A stretch of 64,000 nt of DNA from Aquarana catesbeiana (GCF_042186555.1 NC_133336.1:193623437-193687436); one strand, 5' to 3'. Counted from the first letter of the stretch, positions 11,841-23,602 are shown. The notes: generated by a model not told the origin, from the sequence alone. Program-made: numbers and translations.

Positions 11841-11875
11841 GTGATCCACTGAGGACAGATGCAATAGAAGTAAAT
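11841..11875 (+). CDS. Candidate small cytoplasmic-tail exon of an upstream Fc receptor-like gene
   Basis: An acceptor ending CTTATAG precedes 35 bp that finish before GTGAGT at 11876. If the upstream exon leaves one base (G) over, the exon reads GDPLRTDAIEVN and ends in phase 0, which is exactly the phase needed to enter the ITIM-like exon at 14164. Short exons are common in the cytoplasmic tails of Ig-superfamily receptors. Evidence is limited to splice signals and phase. An alternative donor GTAAAT at 11870 would break the phase match. Any transmembrane and Ig exons would lie left of the window. Confidence 0.3.
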
Positions 11876-11939
11876 GTGAGTATTACAAAGTGCCTTAAAC
11901 AAGTTTGGTAAGTGTTGTCTTATAGTGGTTGTGGGTGAT

Positions 11940-12150
11940 GAGTGCCCCTTTAAATGTCAGTAGTGTGTGACCCCTTAAATGTTGGTGGTAAGTGGCGAGT
12001 GTTCCGGTAATGCTGGTGGTCAATTCTGTTTTCCTCCAAAACATTGGTGGTCAGTGTACCTTTTTATAGCCTATATACTCTGTACTCTCTTGATGTTCAG
12101 TGGTGGTCAGTGGGTCCCCCTTCTTGTTGCTCAATGTGCCCCTTTACAAG
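11940..12150 (+). repeat. Short degenerate GGTGGTCAGTG repeats
   Basis: Loose repeats of GGTGGTCAGTG with CCCCTTTA spacers fill this interval and resume at 12971-13055 after the insertion. Together they show one original repeat split by the 12166-12955 element. Confidence 0.6.
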
Positions 12151-12970
12151 TCTATATACCCTGTATATACGAAAAAAGCTGCGTTATATATTAATAATCA
12201 AAAAAATGTGACCTAAAAGATATTCATAAAATAAACATGAACAACTCATAATGTCACACCAAAAGATGAATAATCGCTGGTAAATTGTGCTGAATAAACA
12301 TAAAAGTGAATATATTGAATACAAAAACATATTGAATACAAAAATATATCAATAATAAATATATGATAGAGTCCCGTCCAATGGGCTATTTAGAAAGAAA
12401 TCCCACTGAAAGTGCAGTTCTTAGTGATTGTCCCAGTGATGATATCTTAGCCTTTCATATGTTAGTTAGTGGCATACGTCCACAACACCATAGGAGATGT
12501 GGTAAAGTGCGATAGAAAAGTTCCTCCACCAGTGATCTCGATGCCGCCCACCAGCTTTTTAGATCTCTTTTTTAAGGAGATTGTGAGTGCCTGTGGCTGT
12601 TATCCCCAGCCAAGGGTCTTTAATACTTGGATGGCTAGACGTCACCGGACTCTCTATGTGGGATGTCCTCTGTGGTAGTAGGTACACGCTCCAACAACTT
12701 CCCTCGCGTCTCCGCTCTATACTCTCCGGGAAAAGAACGTACCCAGTACTTCCTGCAAGCCTAATTTTCTTCCGGGTAGTGCCCGGAAATTTTATGACTA
12801 TCTTTTAGGTCACATTTTTTTAATTATTAATATATAGCACAGCTTTTTTCGTATATATTGTATTTAGTGTGTGTGTCTCACATTGTAGTTGCAGCTTGGT
12901 TCTTTTTATTGTTTTTTTTTAAGTTTTACTTGTATAGCGCAGTATTATTACTTTTTCTATATACCCTGTA
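12151..12970. mobile_element. Retroposon-like insertion with 15-bp target duplication and inverted ends
   Basis: The direct repeat TCTATATACCCTGTA occurs at 12151-12165 and 12956-12970. Between them lies a 790-bp insert. Its first 55 bp (TATACGAAAAAAGCTGCG ... GTGACCTAAAAGAT) are inversely repeated at about 12800-12858. A 15-bp duplication fits target-primed retroposition rather than a cut-and-paste element. Mixed direct and inverted ends recall Penelope-like elements, but no reverse transcriptase frame is present, so the class is unproven. Confidence 0.55.
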
Positions 12971-13279
12971 CCCTCTGGATGTTCAGTGGTGGTCAGTGGG
13001 CCCTTCTCCTAGCTGCTCAATATGCCCCCTTTCTTTGGTGGTCAGTAGGAGCAGCTTTACCTACAAAATGACCGGAGAAGAAGAATGCAGAAGATCATCA
13101 GAATTGGCAGCAGAGGAGGAAAGGACGGCCTCACAAATGTAAACAGTAGTACTGTTTACATTTGTGATTGCTGTGATTGGCCATCGCAGCAATCAAAAGG
13201 CACAGAGTTAATCAAAATGTCTCTGTGCCTAATGAGTGCACTGGTTAAATTACTGTGCTAAACCACAGTATGTCAAACG

Positions 13280-13990
13280 AAAACTAAAAGCAGCTAACAC
13301 TAAAACAAAGTCCAAACGTAATAAAATATACAGTGTAGCGCTACAATGAGAAGACAATGAACTATGATGTCCAATAGAATGATAAAGCGAAAAATTAGTG
13401 AACGAAATATAAAGTCCAATATTCACTGAAGAGGACTGTAAAAATTAAAGAAAATTCAAAAGGTAAGTCCATCCCATGCTTGATAGCCAATCTCCAATTG
13501 AACACGGACTACACAAACAGTTTAAAAAAATAACTGTGCAGTGATGAATATAAAACAATCTTCTGTAGAAGGAATAAGATGGGTACTCTTCCCGGATGTG
13601 GTGGACACACTTACCATACGGCAGTGGGTCAATTGGGCTTGTGTGGGCCAAATGCCACAGGGTTACGGTTTGGCAGGTAAGACAGCCACTCTGTAGGGGA
13701 TGGTTCCACTCCTCATCCGTGGTGGTCCAACCGGACAAAACCTTGGATCCCAGCAACTCTCCACCGTAATGTGTGGCTTCCACCTTGTGGGGGAGCGGTC
13801 TGGAAGTTGTTGGTGTGCATAAAATGGACTCGATCGGGCCGGGATAAAAATAAGAAAAAATGGAGGAACTCCATATGGTGCAGGTCAACAAAACCCGAAA
13901 AGCATTTATTTTAAAAAAACAGTACATGACATTCAATGAGTACAGGTACTGGTGATCACAAGTATAAAAAGTATATAAAAATCAATAATG
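13280..13990. repeat. Unclassified interspersed repeat (same family as 24160-24640)
   Basis: It shares an order of motifs with 24190-24300: a GCAGC(T)AACAC block, AACAAAGT, then GTGTAGCGCTACAATG (here) or GTGTGGCGCTAAACAATG (there). The rest is AT-rich with a 3'-UTR-like stretch at 13880-13930. No coding frame can be supported. The 163-codon minus frame at 13445-13936 has no recognisable domain. Confidence 0.45.
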
Positions 13991-14163
13991 GGAGCAAGCA
14001 TAGGACACCCTGAAATAAGGCATAGTTACTCATGCCTTATTTCTGCAATGCCATTTAAAAACAGCCATCTTCCTGCCATTTTGATACAGTCCAGCAGAAG
14101 GGAGTTGGTTGTGTTGTTTTATTATGACTTTGTTTTATCTATTTATGTGTATTTTTTATTTAG

Positions 14164-14262
14164 AATCCTATCTACTCTGCTATGAGGCCCAAATCTATGC
14201 GTCGTTTGGCGGCCGCCCAAGAAATGTCCGATGAGCCAGAAAGCATCTATCAGAACATTTAA
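14164..14262 (+). CDS. Last coding exon of an upstream receptor gene, ITIM-like tail
   Basis: A strong pyrimidine tract and acceptor (TGTATTTTTTATTTAG) end at 14163. The 99-bp exon opens in phase 0 with NPIYSAM and ends EPESIYQNI followed by TAA (14260-14262). SIYQNI fits the ITIM consensus [S/I/V/L]xYxx[I/V/L], which recruits SH2-domain phosphatases in inhibitory Ig receptors. NPIYSAM is a second, weaker tyrosine site 25 residues away, too far for an ITAM. The next element on this strand is the 5' part of an Fc receptor-like gene, so a neighbouring paralogue is a reasonable source. AATAAA lies 251 bp downstream. No transmembrane exon is visible, because everything to the left is transposon. 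The short length keeps this uncertain. Confidence 0.45.
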   Translation, partial: NPIYSAMRPKSMRRLAAAQEMSDEPESIYQNI

Positions 14263-14540
14263 TCCTCACCCGTCTTCTACTGGGCCTACCAACTACTAAT
14301 GTAAATGGACTGACTTATAACAAGTTGGTTTCATGTCTTTTGTTTGACTTGGTGGTGTGTTTTTGGATTTTTATAGGATTTGTTGCAAAAAGTGGCAGTT
14401 GATGAAGGAAAAAACTGGCAGTTGGTCGTCAGAGTACCGACAAGCATCTGAGTTGTGAAGTTTAACAGCAGATTTTTGCAAGTATTCCTTTCTAAAAGAC
14501 CACCATGAGTTGAATAAAAACAAGCTAGGTTTCACAAAGG
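14263..14540 (+). promoter_or_regulatory. Candidate 3' UTR with poly(A) signal
   Basis: Non-repetitive sequence follows the TAA at 14260, with AATAAA at 14513-14518. It fits the 3' untranslated region of the receptor gene whose last exon ends at 14262. Confidence 0.4.
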
Positions 14541-14844
14541 CAGCCAATTAGGAGTTAGCTTTCCTTCTTAAGCTACAGTTGACTAAATGACGTGTTGTAT
14601 GTTGTAATTTGATTGGTTGCTGGGAGTAGAAGATGTGCTGTCAAGGCTTAAAATATCTTCTAGTTCCAAGCCAGTTTAATACCATTGCACTTGTTTTTTG
14701 TTGTACAATACCCGAGAATTGCTGCAAACATTTTTTTTGTGTTTTAAGTAAATTATAATATTGTTTTTGGATATTTACAAGTCTATAAACTGACCTTCAA
14801 TAGTATCTCTTCCATCATGTTGATAAAATGTATACCAACATTAT

Positions 14845-15115
14845 GTGGTTGATTTACTAAAGGCAAATAGACTGTGCACTTTGCAAAATGCAATTGCTCC
14901 AGAGCTTAGTAAATGATCAGAAGCTCTGCTGACTTCAATCATCCAATCATGTGCAAGCAAAAATGCTGTTTTTTTTTTTTACCTTGCACGTGATTGGGTA
15001 TTCTTTGCAAAGTGAAGGTTTACTTCATTTACTAAGCTCTGGAGCAACTGTACTTGCAGAGGGCAACTGTACTTTACAAAGGACACGGTCTATTTGCCTT
15101 TAGTAAATCAACCCC
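14845..15115. mobile_element. MITE with GGTTGATTTACTAAAGG inverted ends
   Basis: The left end GTGGTTGATTTACTAAAGGC is mirrored by GCCTTTAGTAAATCAACCCC at the right. Subterminal CTGTGCACTTTGCAAA and GCTCCAGAGCTTAGTAAATG blocks are also mirrored. It is non-coding and about 270 bp. A flanking duplication is not clear. Confidence 0.8.
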
Positions 15116-15217
15116 TTTACAGTGTGTGTAAGTGGAGACACTTGAGGGGGGTCTCAAATGGTATTGGAACTGCACATAACTGTCAATGCTGATACACTGA
15201 AGCCCATAATTTATATC

Positions 15218-15475
15218 AGAGGTCACCAAACTTTCTAAACAAGGGGCCAGCTTACTGTCCTTAAGATTTTATCGGGGCCAGACTGTGCCCAGGGGGAGTA
15301 AACAATGCCCCAGCTTTGGTATTGGGGGAGAAATAGTACCCCATTGTTGGTGTCAGTGGGAGGAATTATGCCCCATTGTTGGTGTCAGTGACCAGAATAT
15401 TGCCTCAAGGGCAAAATAAAAGCAAGTAAAAAGGCCTCATCCGATACCAAGGCCGCAGTTTGAAGTAGTTTATTT
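15218..15475. mobile_element. hAT (Charlie-like) MITE fragment
   Basis: CAGAGGTCACCAAACTTTC at 15218 looks like a Charlie-type hAT terminus. It is followed by a short tandem of CCCCATTGTTGGTGTCAGTG. The other end (CCGCAGTTTG near 15453) is truncated. Confidence 0.5.
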
Positions 15476-16125
15476 TACCAAAAAAGGTTTACTGTCAGTT
15501 ACAGTGCCTTGAAAAAGTATTCACACCCCTTGAAATTTTCCACATTTCATCATGTTACAACCAAAACAAAAATGTATTTTATTGGGATTTTATGTGATAG
15601 ACCAACACAAAGTGACACATAATTGTAAAGTAGAAGGAAAATGATAAATAGTTTTCAAAATGTTTTAAAAATAAATATGTGAAAAGTGTGGGGTACATTT
15701 GTATTCAGCCCCCCTGAGTCAATACTTTGTAGAACCGCCTTTCTCTGCAATTACAGCTGCAAGTCTTTTTGGGGATGTCTCTACCAGCTTTACTTAGCTA
15801 GAGAGGGACAATTTTGCCCATTCTTCTTTGCAAAATATCTCAAGCTCTGCAGGGCCGATCCTAGGGTCACTGGCGCCTGGGTGCAGAAATATTTCTGGCG
15901 CCCCCACATGGGCGTGGTCATCTTACCAACTCCTCCCCTTTACAAACGATTCTATGGCAACGACTCAAATACAGAGCTGCTCCTCTAAGAAGTCTTCGTT
16001 ACCCTGAAATCCTCCCATGATCTCTTAACAATAAAGAAAATACAGGAAGAGAGAACACTAATGAGACCTGGAGGGGAGTCTCTCTGATGCACACAGAGAG
16101 GGCTTCTGTTAGAAAGAGTCCCAAG

Positions 16126-19100
16126 ACATAATACAGGATACGGTCAAAGACTGCAGACATGATACAAGAGATGGTCAGAGACTGCAGACATAGTACAGGA
16201 GATGATCAGAGACTGCAGACATAATACAGGAGATGATCAGAGACTGCAGACATAGTACAGGAGATGATCAGAGACTGCATACATAGTACAGGAGATGGTC
16301 AGAGACTGTAGACATGATACAAGAGACAGTCAGAGACTGCAGACATGGTACAGGAGATGATCAGAGACTGCAGACATAGTACAGGAGATGGTCAGAGACT
16401 GCAGACATGGTACAGGAGATGATCAGAGACTGCAGACATGATACAAGAGATGGTCGGAGACTGCAGACATAGTACAGGAGATGGTCAGAGACTGCAGACA
16501 TAGTACAGGAGATGATCAGAGACTGCAGACATGATACAAGAGACAGTCAGAGACTGCAGACATAGTACAGGAGATGATCAGAGACTGCAGACATTACACA
16601 GGAGATGATCAGAGACTGCAGACATAGTACAGGAGATGATCAGAGACTGCAGACATGATACAAGAGACAGTCAGAGACTGTAGACATGATACAAGAGACA
16701 GTCAGAGACTGCAGACATGGTACAGAAGCTGGTCAGAAATTGCAGACATGATACAAGAGACAGTCAGAGACTGTAGACATGATACAAGAGACAGTCAGAG
16801 ACTGCAGACATAGTACAGGAGATGGTCAGAGACTGCAGACATAATACAGGAGATTATCAGAGACTGCAGACATAGTACAGGAGATGATCAGAGACTGCAG
16901 ACATGATACAAGAGACAGTCAGAGACTGTAGACATGATACAAGAGACAGTCAGAGACTGCAGACATAGTACAGGAGATGATCAGAGACTGCAGACATGGT
17001 ACAGGAGATTATCAGAGACTGCAGACATAGTACAGGAGATGATCAGAGACTGCAGACATGGTACAGGAGATGATCAGAGACTGTAGACATGGTACAGGAG
17101 ATGATCATAAACTGCAGACATAGTACAGGAGATGATCAGAGACTGCAGACATGGTACAGGAGATGATCAGAGACTGTAGACATAGTACAGGACTGCAGAC
17201 ATGGTACAGGAGATGATCAGAGACTGCAGACATAGTACAGGAGATGGTCAGAGACTGTAGACATGGTACAAGAGACAGTCAGAGACTGCAGACATAGTAC
17301 AGGAGGTGGTCAGAGACTGCAGACATGGTGCAGGAGATGATCAGAGACTGCAGACATAGTACAGGAGATGGTCAGAGACTGTAGACATGATACAAGAGAC
17401 AGTCAGAGACTGCAGACATAGTACAGGAGATGGTCAGAGACTGCAGACATTATACAAGAGATGGTCAGAGACTGCAGACATAATACAGGAGATGGTCAGA
17501 GACTACAGACAAGATAGAATAGATGGTCAGAGACTGTAGACATGGTACAGGATACGGTCAAAGACTGCAGACATGATACAAGAGATGGTCAGAGACTGCA
17601 GACATAGTACAGGAGATGATCAGAGACTTCAGACATGGTACAGGAGATGATCAGAGACTGCAGACATAGTACAGGAGATGGTCAGAAACTGTAGACATGA
17701 TACAAGAGACAGTCAGAGACTGCAGTCATAGTACAGGAGATGATCAGAGACTGCAGACATAGTACAGGAGATGGTCAGAGACTGCAGACATGATACAAGA
17801 GATGGTCAGAGACTGCAGACATAGTACAGGAGATGATCAGAGACTGCAGACATGGTACAGGAGATGATCAGAGACTGCAGACATGGTACAGGAGATGTTC
17901 AGAGACTGCAGACATGGTACAGGAGATGATCAGAGACTGCAGACATGGTACAGGAGATGTTCAGAGACTGCAGACATAGTACAGGAGATGGTCAGAGACT
18001 GTAGACATGATACAAGAGACAGTCAGAGACTGCAGACATAGTACAGGAGGTGGTCAGAGACTGTAGACATGATACAAGAGACAGTCAGAGTCTGCAGTCA
18101 TAGTACAGGAGATGATCAGAGACTGCAGACATAGTACAGGAGATGATCAGAGACTGCAGACATGGTACAGGAGATGATCAGAGACTGTAGACATGGTACA
18201 GGAGATGATCAGAGACTGCAGACATAGTACAGGAGATAATCAGAGACTGCAGACATGGTACAGGAGATGATCAGAGACTGCAGACATAGTACAGGAGATG
18301 GTCAGAGACTGTAGACATGATACAAGAGTCAGTCAGAGACTGCAGACATAGTACAGGAGATGATCAGAGGCTGCCGACATAGTACAGGAGATGATCAGAG
18401 ACTGTAGACATGATACAAGAGACAGCCAGAGACTGCAGACATAGTACAGGAGGTGGTCAGAGACTGCAGACATGGTGCAGGAGATGATTAGAGACTGCAG
18501 ACATAGTACAGGAGATGGTCAGAGACTGTAGACATGATACAAGAGACAGTCAGAGACTGCAGACATAGTACAGGAGATGGTCAGAGACTGCAGACATGAT
18601 ACAAGAGATGGTCAGAGACTGCAGACATAATACAGGAGATGGTCAGAGACTACAGACAAGATAGAATAGATGGTCAGAGACTGTAGACATGGTACAGGAG
18701 ATGATCAGAGACTGCAGACATGGTACAGGAGATGATCAGAGACTGTAGACATGGTACAGGAGATGATCGGAGACTGTAGACATGGTACAGGAGATGATCA
18801 GAGACTGCAGACATAGTACAGGAGATGATCAGAGACTGCAGACATGGTACAGGAGATGATCAGAGACTGCAGACATAGTACAGGAGATGGTCAGAGACTG
18901 TAGACATGATACAAGAGACAGTCAGAGACTGCAGACATAGTACAGGAGATGGTCAGAGACTGCAGACATGATACAAGAGATGGTCAGAGACTGCAGACAT
19001 AATACAGGAGATGGTCAGAGACTACAGACAAGATAGAATAGATGGTCAGAGACTGTAGACATGATACAAGAGACAGTCAGACACTGCAGACATGGTACAG

Positions 19101-19404
19101 AAGCTGGTCAGAGATTGCAGACATGATACAAGAGATGGTCAGAGACTGCAGACATGATACAAGAGATGGTCAGAGACTGCAGACATGATACAAGAGATGG
19201 TCAGAGACTGCAGACATGATACAGGAGATGGTCAGAGACTGCAGACATGATACAAGAGATGGTCAGAGACTGCAGACATGATACAAGAGAAGGTCAGAGA
19301 CTGCAGACATGATACAGGAGATGGTCAGAGACTGCAGACATGATACAAGAGAAGGTCAGAGACTGAAGACATGATACGATACAGGAGATGGTCAGAGACT
19401 GCAG
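16126..19404. repeat. 31-bp minisatellite, about 105 units
   Basis: The consensus unit is GATCAGAGACTGCAGACATA followed by GTACAGGAGAT, 31 bp in all. Variants alternate ATGATCAG/ATGGTCAG, GACAGTCAG, TAGTACAGG/TGATACAAG and GACTGCAG/GACTGTAG. Longer blocks of several units recur (for example units with ACTACAGACAAGATAGAATAG at 17499, 18648 and 19019), which indicates higher-order duplication. There are no spacers, so it is not a CRISPR array. Confidence 0.97.
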
Positions 19405-20027
19405 TTCCTATGGACGTTAGTAGATAATGGCCGATCGGCCCTCTCACCTGACCCAGCGATGGTTCCTCTGATCAGGAGTCAGCTCACTCTGAATTGCCCA
19501 TGGTGACTCCGCTGGGTAGAACCCAGATCTGTATTCTGGCAATGACTCCATTCCTTTCTCTGCCAGGGATGGCACCAGGCTGTGTGTCTTTCACTCTGGT
19601 GGCGCAGGGCAGTGGGGTTTCCTCTCTGATGGTGTTCCCTCAGCACTGCCCTCTCCCTCTGGAGTCCTGGGTGTACTTCCCTGAAAGCTTTCCCAGGCTC
19701 CTGTATCTCTCTCTCTCTCCCATTCAGCTGAGCCTGCTGTGTGGGCTGCAGTTTCCGTGTTACAGTGGGGCTGCCAGTCCTCGGGACTACATGTCCCATA
19801 ATCCTCTTCTCCTTTTTCTATTCTATTTTTCCCTAGCTTTCCGGGGGAAGAAACATAGTGGGAGGCTGTGCTGGCCAGTGCCGCTCACTAGTATAGCAGT
19901 GCACGTGCGGAGGAGAGGGAGAGGGAGGGGAAGGGGCGAAAGGAGAGCCCGCAGCTGCAGTGACGGCACTAGGGTTGGTGTCACCAGGTGCGGTATAACA
20001 TGGTGTCACCCTCCTTCCACCAACTTT
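19405..20027. other. Unique segment between the two minisatellites of the hAT element
   Basis: Single-copy sequence with no recognised domain. A CT-run lies at 19708-19720 and a GA-rich tract at 19911-19945. A 214-codon + frame (19494-20138) runs through it into the C-rich minisatellite and is unsupported by any motif. Confidence 0.5.
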
Positions 20028-21552
20028 AGTCCCCCCTTCGTCAGTGCAGACCCCCCACTAAGTATAAACCCCTCTCTCAGTACAGACCCCCCTTCATCAG
20101 TATGGACCCCCCCAGGACAAACCACCCCCCTCCATTAGTAGACCCCCACCAGGACAACCCCCCCTCCATTAGTACAGATCCCCCCAGGACAAAGCCCCCC
20201 TTCATTAGTACAGACCCCCCAGGACAACCCCCCTCCATTAGTACAGACCCCCAGGACAAACCCCCCCTCTATTAGTACAGACCCCCAGGACAAACCCCCT
20301 CCATTAGTACAGACCCCCCAGGAGAACCCCCCTCCACTAGTACAGACCCCCACAGGACAAATCCCCCCTTCATTAGTACAGACCCCCCAGGACAAACCCT
20401 CCTCCATTAGTACAGACCCCCCTAGGACAAACCCCCACTATTACTACAGACCCCCCAGGAAAACCCCCCCTCCACTAGTACAGACCCCCACAGGACAAAT
20501 CCCCCCTTCATTAGTACAGACCCCCCAGGACAAACCCCCCCTCCTCTAGTACAGACCGCCCACCAGGACAAACCCCCCTCCAATAGTACAGACCCCCCAA
20601 GAGGACAAACCCCCCTCCATTAGTACAAACCCCCCCCAGGACATCCCCCCTCCATTAGTACAGACCCTCCCGGACAAACACCCCCCTCCATTAGTACAGA
20701 CTCCCCCAGAACAACCCCCCTCCATTAGTACAGACCCCCCCAGGACAACCCCCTCCATTAGTACAGACCCCCAGGACAAACACCCCCCTCCATTAGTACA
20801 GACCCCTAGGACAAACACCCCCCTCCATTAGTACAGACCCCCAGGACAAATCCCTCCATTAGTACAGACCCCCCAGGACAAATCCCCCCCTTCATTAGTA
20901 CAGACCCCCCAGATCAACCCCCCTTCATTAGTACAGACCCCCCAAGACAACTCCCCCTCCATTAGTACAGACCCCCCAGGACAACCCCCCCATTAGTACA
21001 GACCCCCAGGACAACCCCCCCATTAGTACAGACCCCCAGGACAACCCCCCATTAGTACAGACCCCCAGGACAACCCCCCCATTAGTATAGACCCCCCAGG
21101 ACAACCCCCCATTAGTACAGACCCCCAGGACAACCCCCCCATTAGTACAGACCCCCCAGGACAACCCCCCATTAGTACAGACCCCCCCGGACAACCCCCC
21201 CATTAGTACAGACCCCCAGGAAAACCCCCCATTAGTACAGACCCCCCAGGACAACCCCCCCATTAGTACAGACCCCCCAGGACAGCCCCCCATTAGTACA
21301 GACCCCCCAGGACAACCCCCTCATTAGTACAGACCCCCCAGGATAGCCCCCCCATTAGTACAGACCCCCAGGACAACCCCCCATTAGTACAGACCCCCAG
21401 GACAACCCCCCATTAGTACAGACCCCCCAGGACAACCCCCCCATTAGTACAGACCCCCCAGGACAACCCCCCCATTAGTACAAACCCCCCAGGACAACCC
21501 CCCATTAGTACAGACCGCCCCAGGGACAAACCTCCCTCTATCAGTACAGACA
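20028..21552. repeat. C-rich minisatellite, 28-31-bp units, about 52 copies
   Basis: Units read CATTAGTACAGACCCCCCAG followed by GACAACCCCC, with variable C-runs. The units from about 20930 on are shorter and more uniform (CCATTAGTACAG) than those from 20080-20930 (CCTCCATTAGTACAG), so two expansion phases are likely. Gly-rich minus-strand frames such as 20135-20407 and 20928-21293 are repeat artefacts. Confidence 0.96.
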
Positions 21553-21995
21553 CATAACACCCGTGCGGCAGCTAGAGAGGACAGTGTGAAGCCGCGCCGC
21601 CCGGGTGAAGAACAGATCGAGACAGGCAGCAGCTTAGGCGGGAGTGAGAGACAGAGGAGAGAACCTGTGTCAGGCTGCAGGCACGGGCCGCCCCCCCCTC
21701 CTCCCCCCAGCGAAGTCACTGCGCGGCTGGTCTCTCTCAACACAGAGACCAGTCGCTCAGATCTCCGGCGGCTGCTCTCCTCTGAGCGGAGGAGGAGGGA
21801 GGGGGGACAGGCACTAGCAGTGAAAAGCACAGCGGCCGCTCCGCAGCGGTGACCTGCGGACAGAGCTATCCAGAAGTGTCCAGAAGCACGGAGGGGAGAA
21901 TGAGGAGGGAGGGGAGCACTCTGGCGCTTCAGCGCCCCCACCTCTCTGGCGCCTGGGTGCACTGCACCCCGTGCACCCGCCTGGGACCGGCCCTG
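21553..21995. other. GC-rich right flank of the hAT element
   Basis: A GC-rich single-copy stretch (AGCCGCGCCGCCCGGG, CGGCCGCCCCCCCCTCC) without a supported gene leads into the right terminus. It could contain a promoter-like CpG segment, but nothing decisive is seen. Confidence 0.45.
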
Positions 21996-23269
21996 AAGCT
22001 CTGTCAGATTGGATGGAGAGCGTCTGTGAATAGCAATTTTCAAGTCTTGCCACAGATTCTCAATTGGATTTAGATCTGGACTTTGGGCCATTCTAACACA
22101 TGAATATGCTTTGCTCTAAACAATTCCATTGTAGCTCTGGCTGTATATTTAGGGTCGTTGTCCTGCTGGAAGGCGAACCTCTGCCCCAGTATCAAGTCTT
22201 TTGCAGACTCTAACATGTTTTCCTCTAAGAAAGCCCTGTATTTGGCTCCATCCATCTTCCCATCAACTCTGACCAGCTTCCCTGTCCCTGCTGAAGAAAA
22301 GCATCCCCACAACATAATGCTGCCACCACCATGTTTCACGGTGGGGATGGTGTGTTCAGGGTGATGTGCAGTGTTAGTTTTCCACCACACATAGCGATTT
22401 ACTTTAAAGCCATAAAGTTTAATTTTGGTCTCACCTGACCAGAGCACCTTCTTCCACATGTTTGCTGTGTCCCCCACATGGCTCCTCACAATCTTCAAAT
22501 GGGACTTCTTATGGCTTTCTTTCAACAATGACTTTCTTCTTGCCATTCTTCCATAAAGGGCAGATTTGTGGAGAGCACGACTAATTGTTGTCCTGTGGAC
22601 AGATTCTCCTATCTGAGCTGTGGATTTCTGCAGCTTCTCCAGAGTTACCATGGATGCCTTGGCTACTTCTCTGATGAATGCTCTCCTTGCTGGCCTGTCA
22701 GTTTAGGTGGACGGCCATGTCTTGGTAGTTTTGCAGTTGTGCTATACTCTTTATATTTTCGGATGATGGATTGAACAGTGCTCCGTGAGATGTTCAAAGA
22801 TTGGGATATTTTTTTTATAACCTAACCCTGCTTTAAACCTCTCCACAACTATATCCCTGACCTGTCTGGTGTGTTCCTTGGCCTTCATGATGCTGTTTGT
22901 TCAATAACATTCTCTAACATACCTCTGAGGGCTTCACAGAACAGCTGTATTTATACTGAGATTCAATTACACACAGAAACTCTATTTACTAATTGAGTGA
23001 CTTTTGAAGGCAATTGGTTCCACTAGATTTTAGTTAGGGGTATCAGAGTAAAGGGGGCTGAATACAAATACACCCCCCACACTTTTCATATATTTATTTG
23101 TAAATAATTTGGAAAACCATTTATCATTTTCCTTCCACTTCACAATTATGGGTCACTTTGTGTTGGTCTATCACATAAAATCCCAATAAAAAACATTTAC
23201 GTTTTTGGTTGTAACATGACAAAACATGGAAAATGTCAAGGGGAATGAAGACTTTTTCAAGGCACTGTA

Positions 23270-23600
23270 TCCTCATAGTATTTTACTGTACATACAAAAT
23301 GTCTTCTGACACCGCTCACTTCCTATACCCACAAACAGAGATCTAATCTATCATCACTGGCCACAACAAGACCGCTCTCTATACATCTTCCTTCCTGTTC
23401 AAATTAGAATCCTGAGTCAAATCTTGTATTAATCTCTATGCTATGTTAGACTTAATTTATTTTTAAAAGCCCAATTCCAGATGAAACTTTTCTTTGGCAA
23501 ACATGTGCGGTATGTTGTACAATAAAAGTAGAGTTTTCCTTTAATAATCCTGCTTTAGTTTTTGTATTCCATTCCTTTATGTTACGCTGTCAGTACATTT
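23270..23600. other. No gene recognised
   Basis: AT-rich sequence to the right of the Tc1 element. It holds an AATAAA at 23520 and short polypyrimidine runs only. Confidence 0.4.
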
Positions 23601-23602
23601 AC

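Larger units (their letters stand above)
15850..21995. mobile_element. 6.1-kb non-autonomous hAT element with two minisatellites
   Basis: The termini CAGGGCCGATCCTAGG at 15850 and CCTGGGACCGGCCCTG ending at 21995 are inverted repeats. They are flanked by AAGCTCTG at 15842-15849 and 21996-22003, an exact 8-bp hAT duplication. Subterminal TGGCGCCTGGGTGCA is also present at both ends, though in direct orientation. About 78% of the length is two tandem arrays (16126-19404 and 20028-21552). No transposase domain is seen. It sits inside a Tc1 transposase gene, so it is the younger insertion. Confidence 0.93.
15640..22888 (-). pseudogene. Tc1 transposase pseudogene, interrupted by hAT element
   Basis: The frame starts at ATG 22886-22888 (MKAKEHTRQVRD) and runs leftward. 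The N-terminal paired-like helix-turn-helix region is followed by the DDE domain. One segment is open from 22651 to 22070 and contains the Tc1 hallmarks IMLWGCFS and QQDNDPKYTA. The first catalytic position reads LWSGETK where active Tc1 proteins have LWSDETK, so the first Asp is lost. A frameshift lies near the A-run at 22811-22818 and a stop near 22069. The C-terminal part, including the PIENLW motif, is cut at 22003 by the hAT element and resumes at 15849. This protein cannot be functional. Confidence 0.9.
15502..23267 (-). mobile_element. Tc1/mariner element with TA duplication, split by a hAT insertion
   Basis: The ends CAGTGCCTTGAAAAAGT at 15502 and ACTTTTTCAAGGCACTG at 23267 are inverted and flanked by TA (15500-15501 and 23268-23269), the Tc1/mariner signature. 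Subtracting the hAT insertion 15850-21995 and one copy of its 8-bp duplication leaves about 1.6 kb, the normal length of a Tc1 element. The transposase gene is on the minus strand and defective. Confidence 0.93.

Noticed and set aside
16126..19404. 31-bp regular repeats, superficially like a CRISPR array
   Set aside because: Units are directly adjacent with no unique spacers, no cas genes are near, and the context is a vertebrate hAT element. It is a minisatellite.
20077..21293. Gly/Cys-rich minus-strand frames (60-121 codons)
   Set aside because: They follow the period of the C-rich minisatellite and change frame with C-run length; no independent coding evidence.
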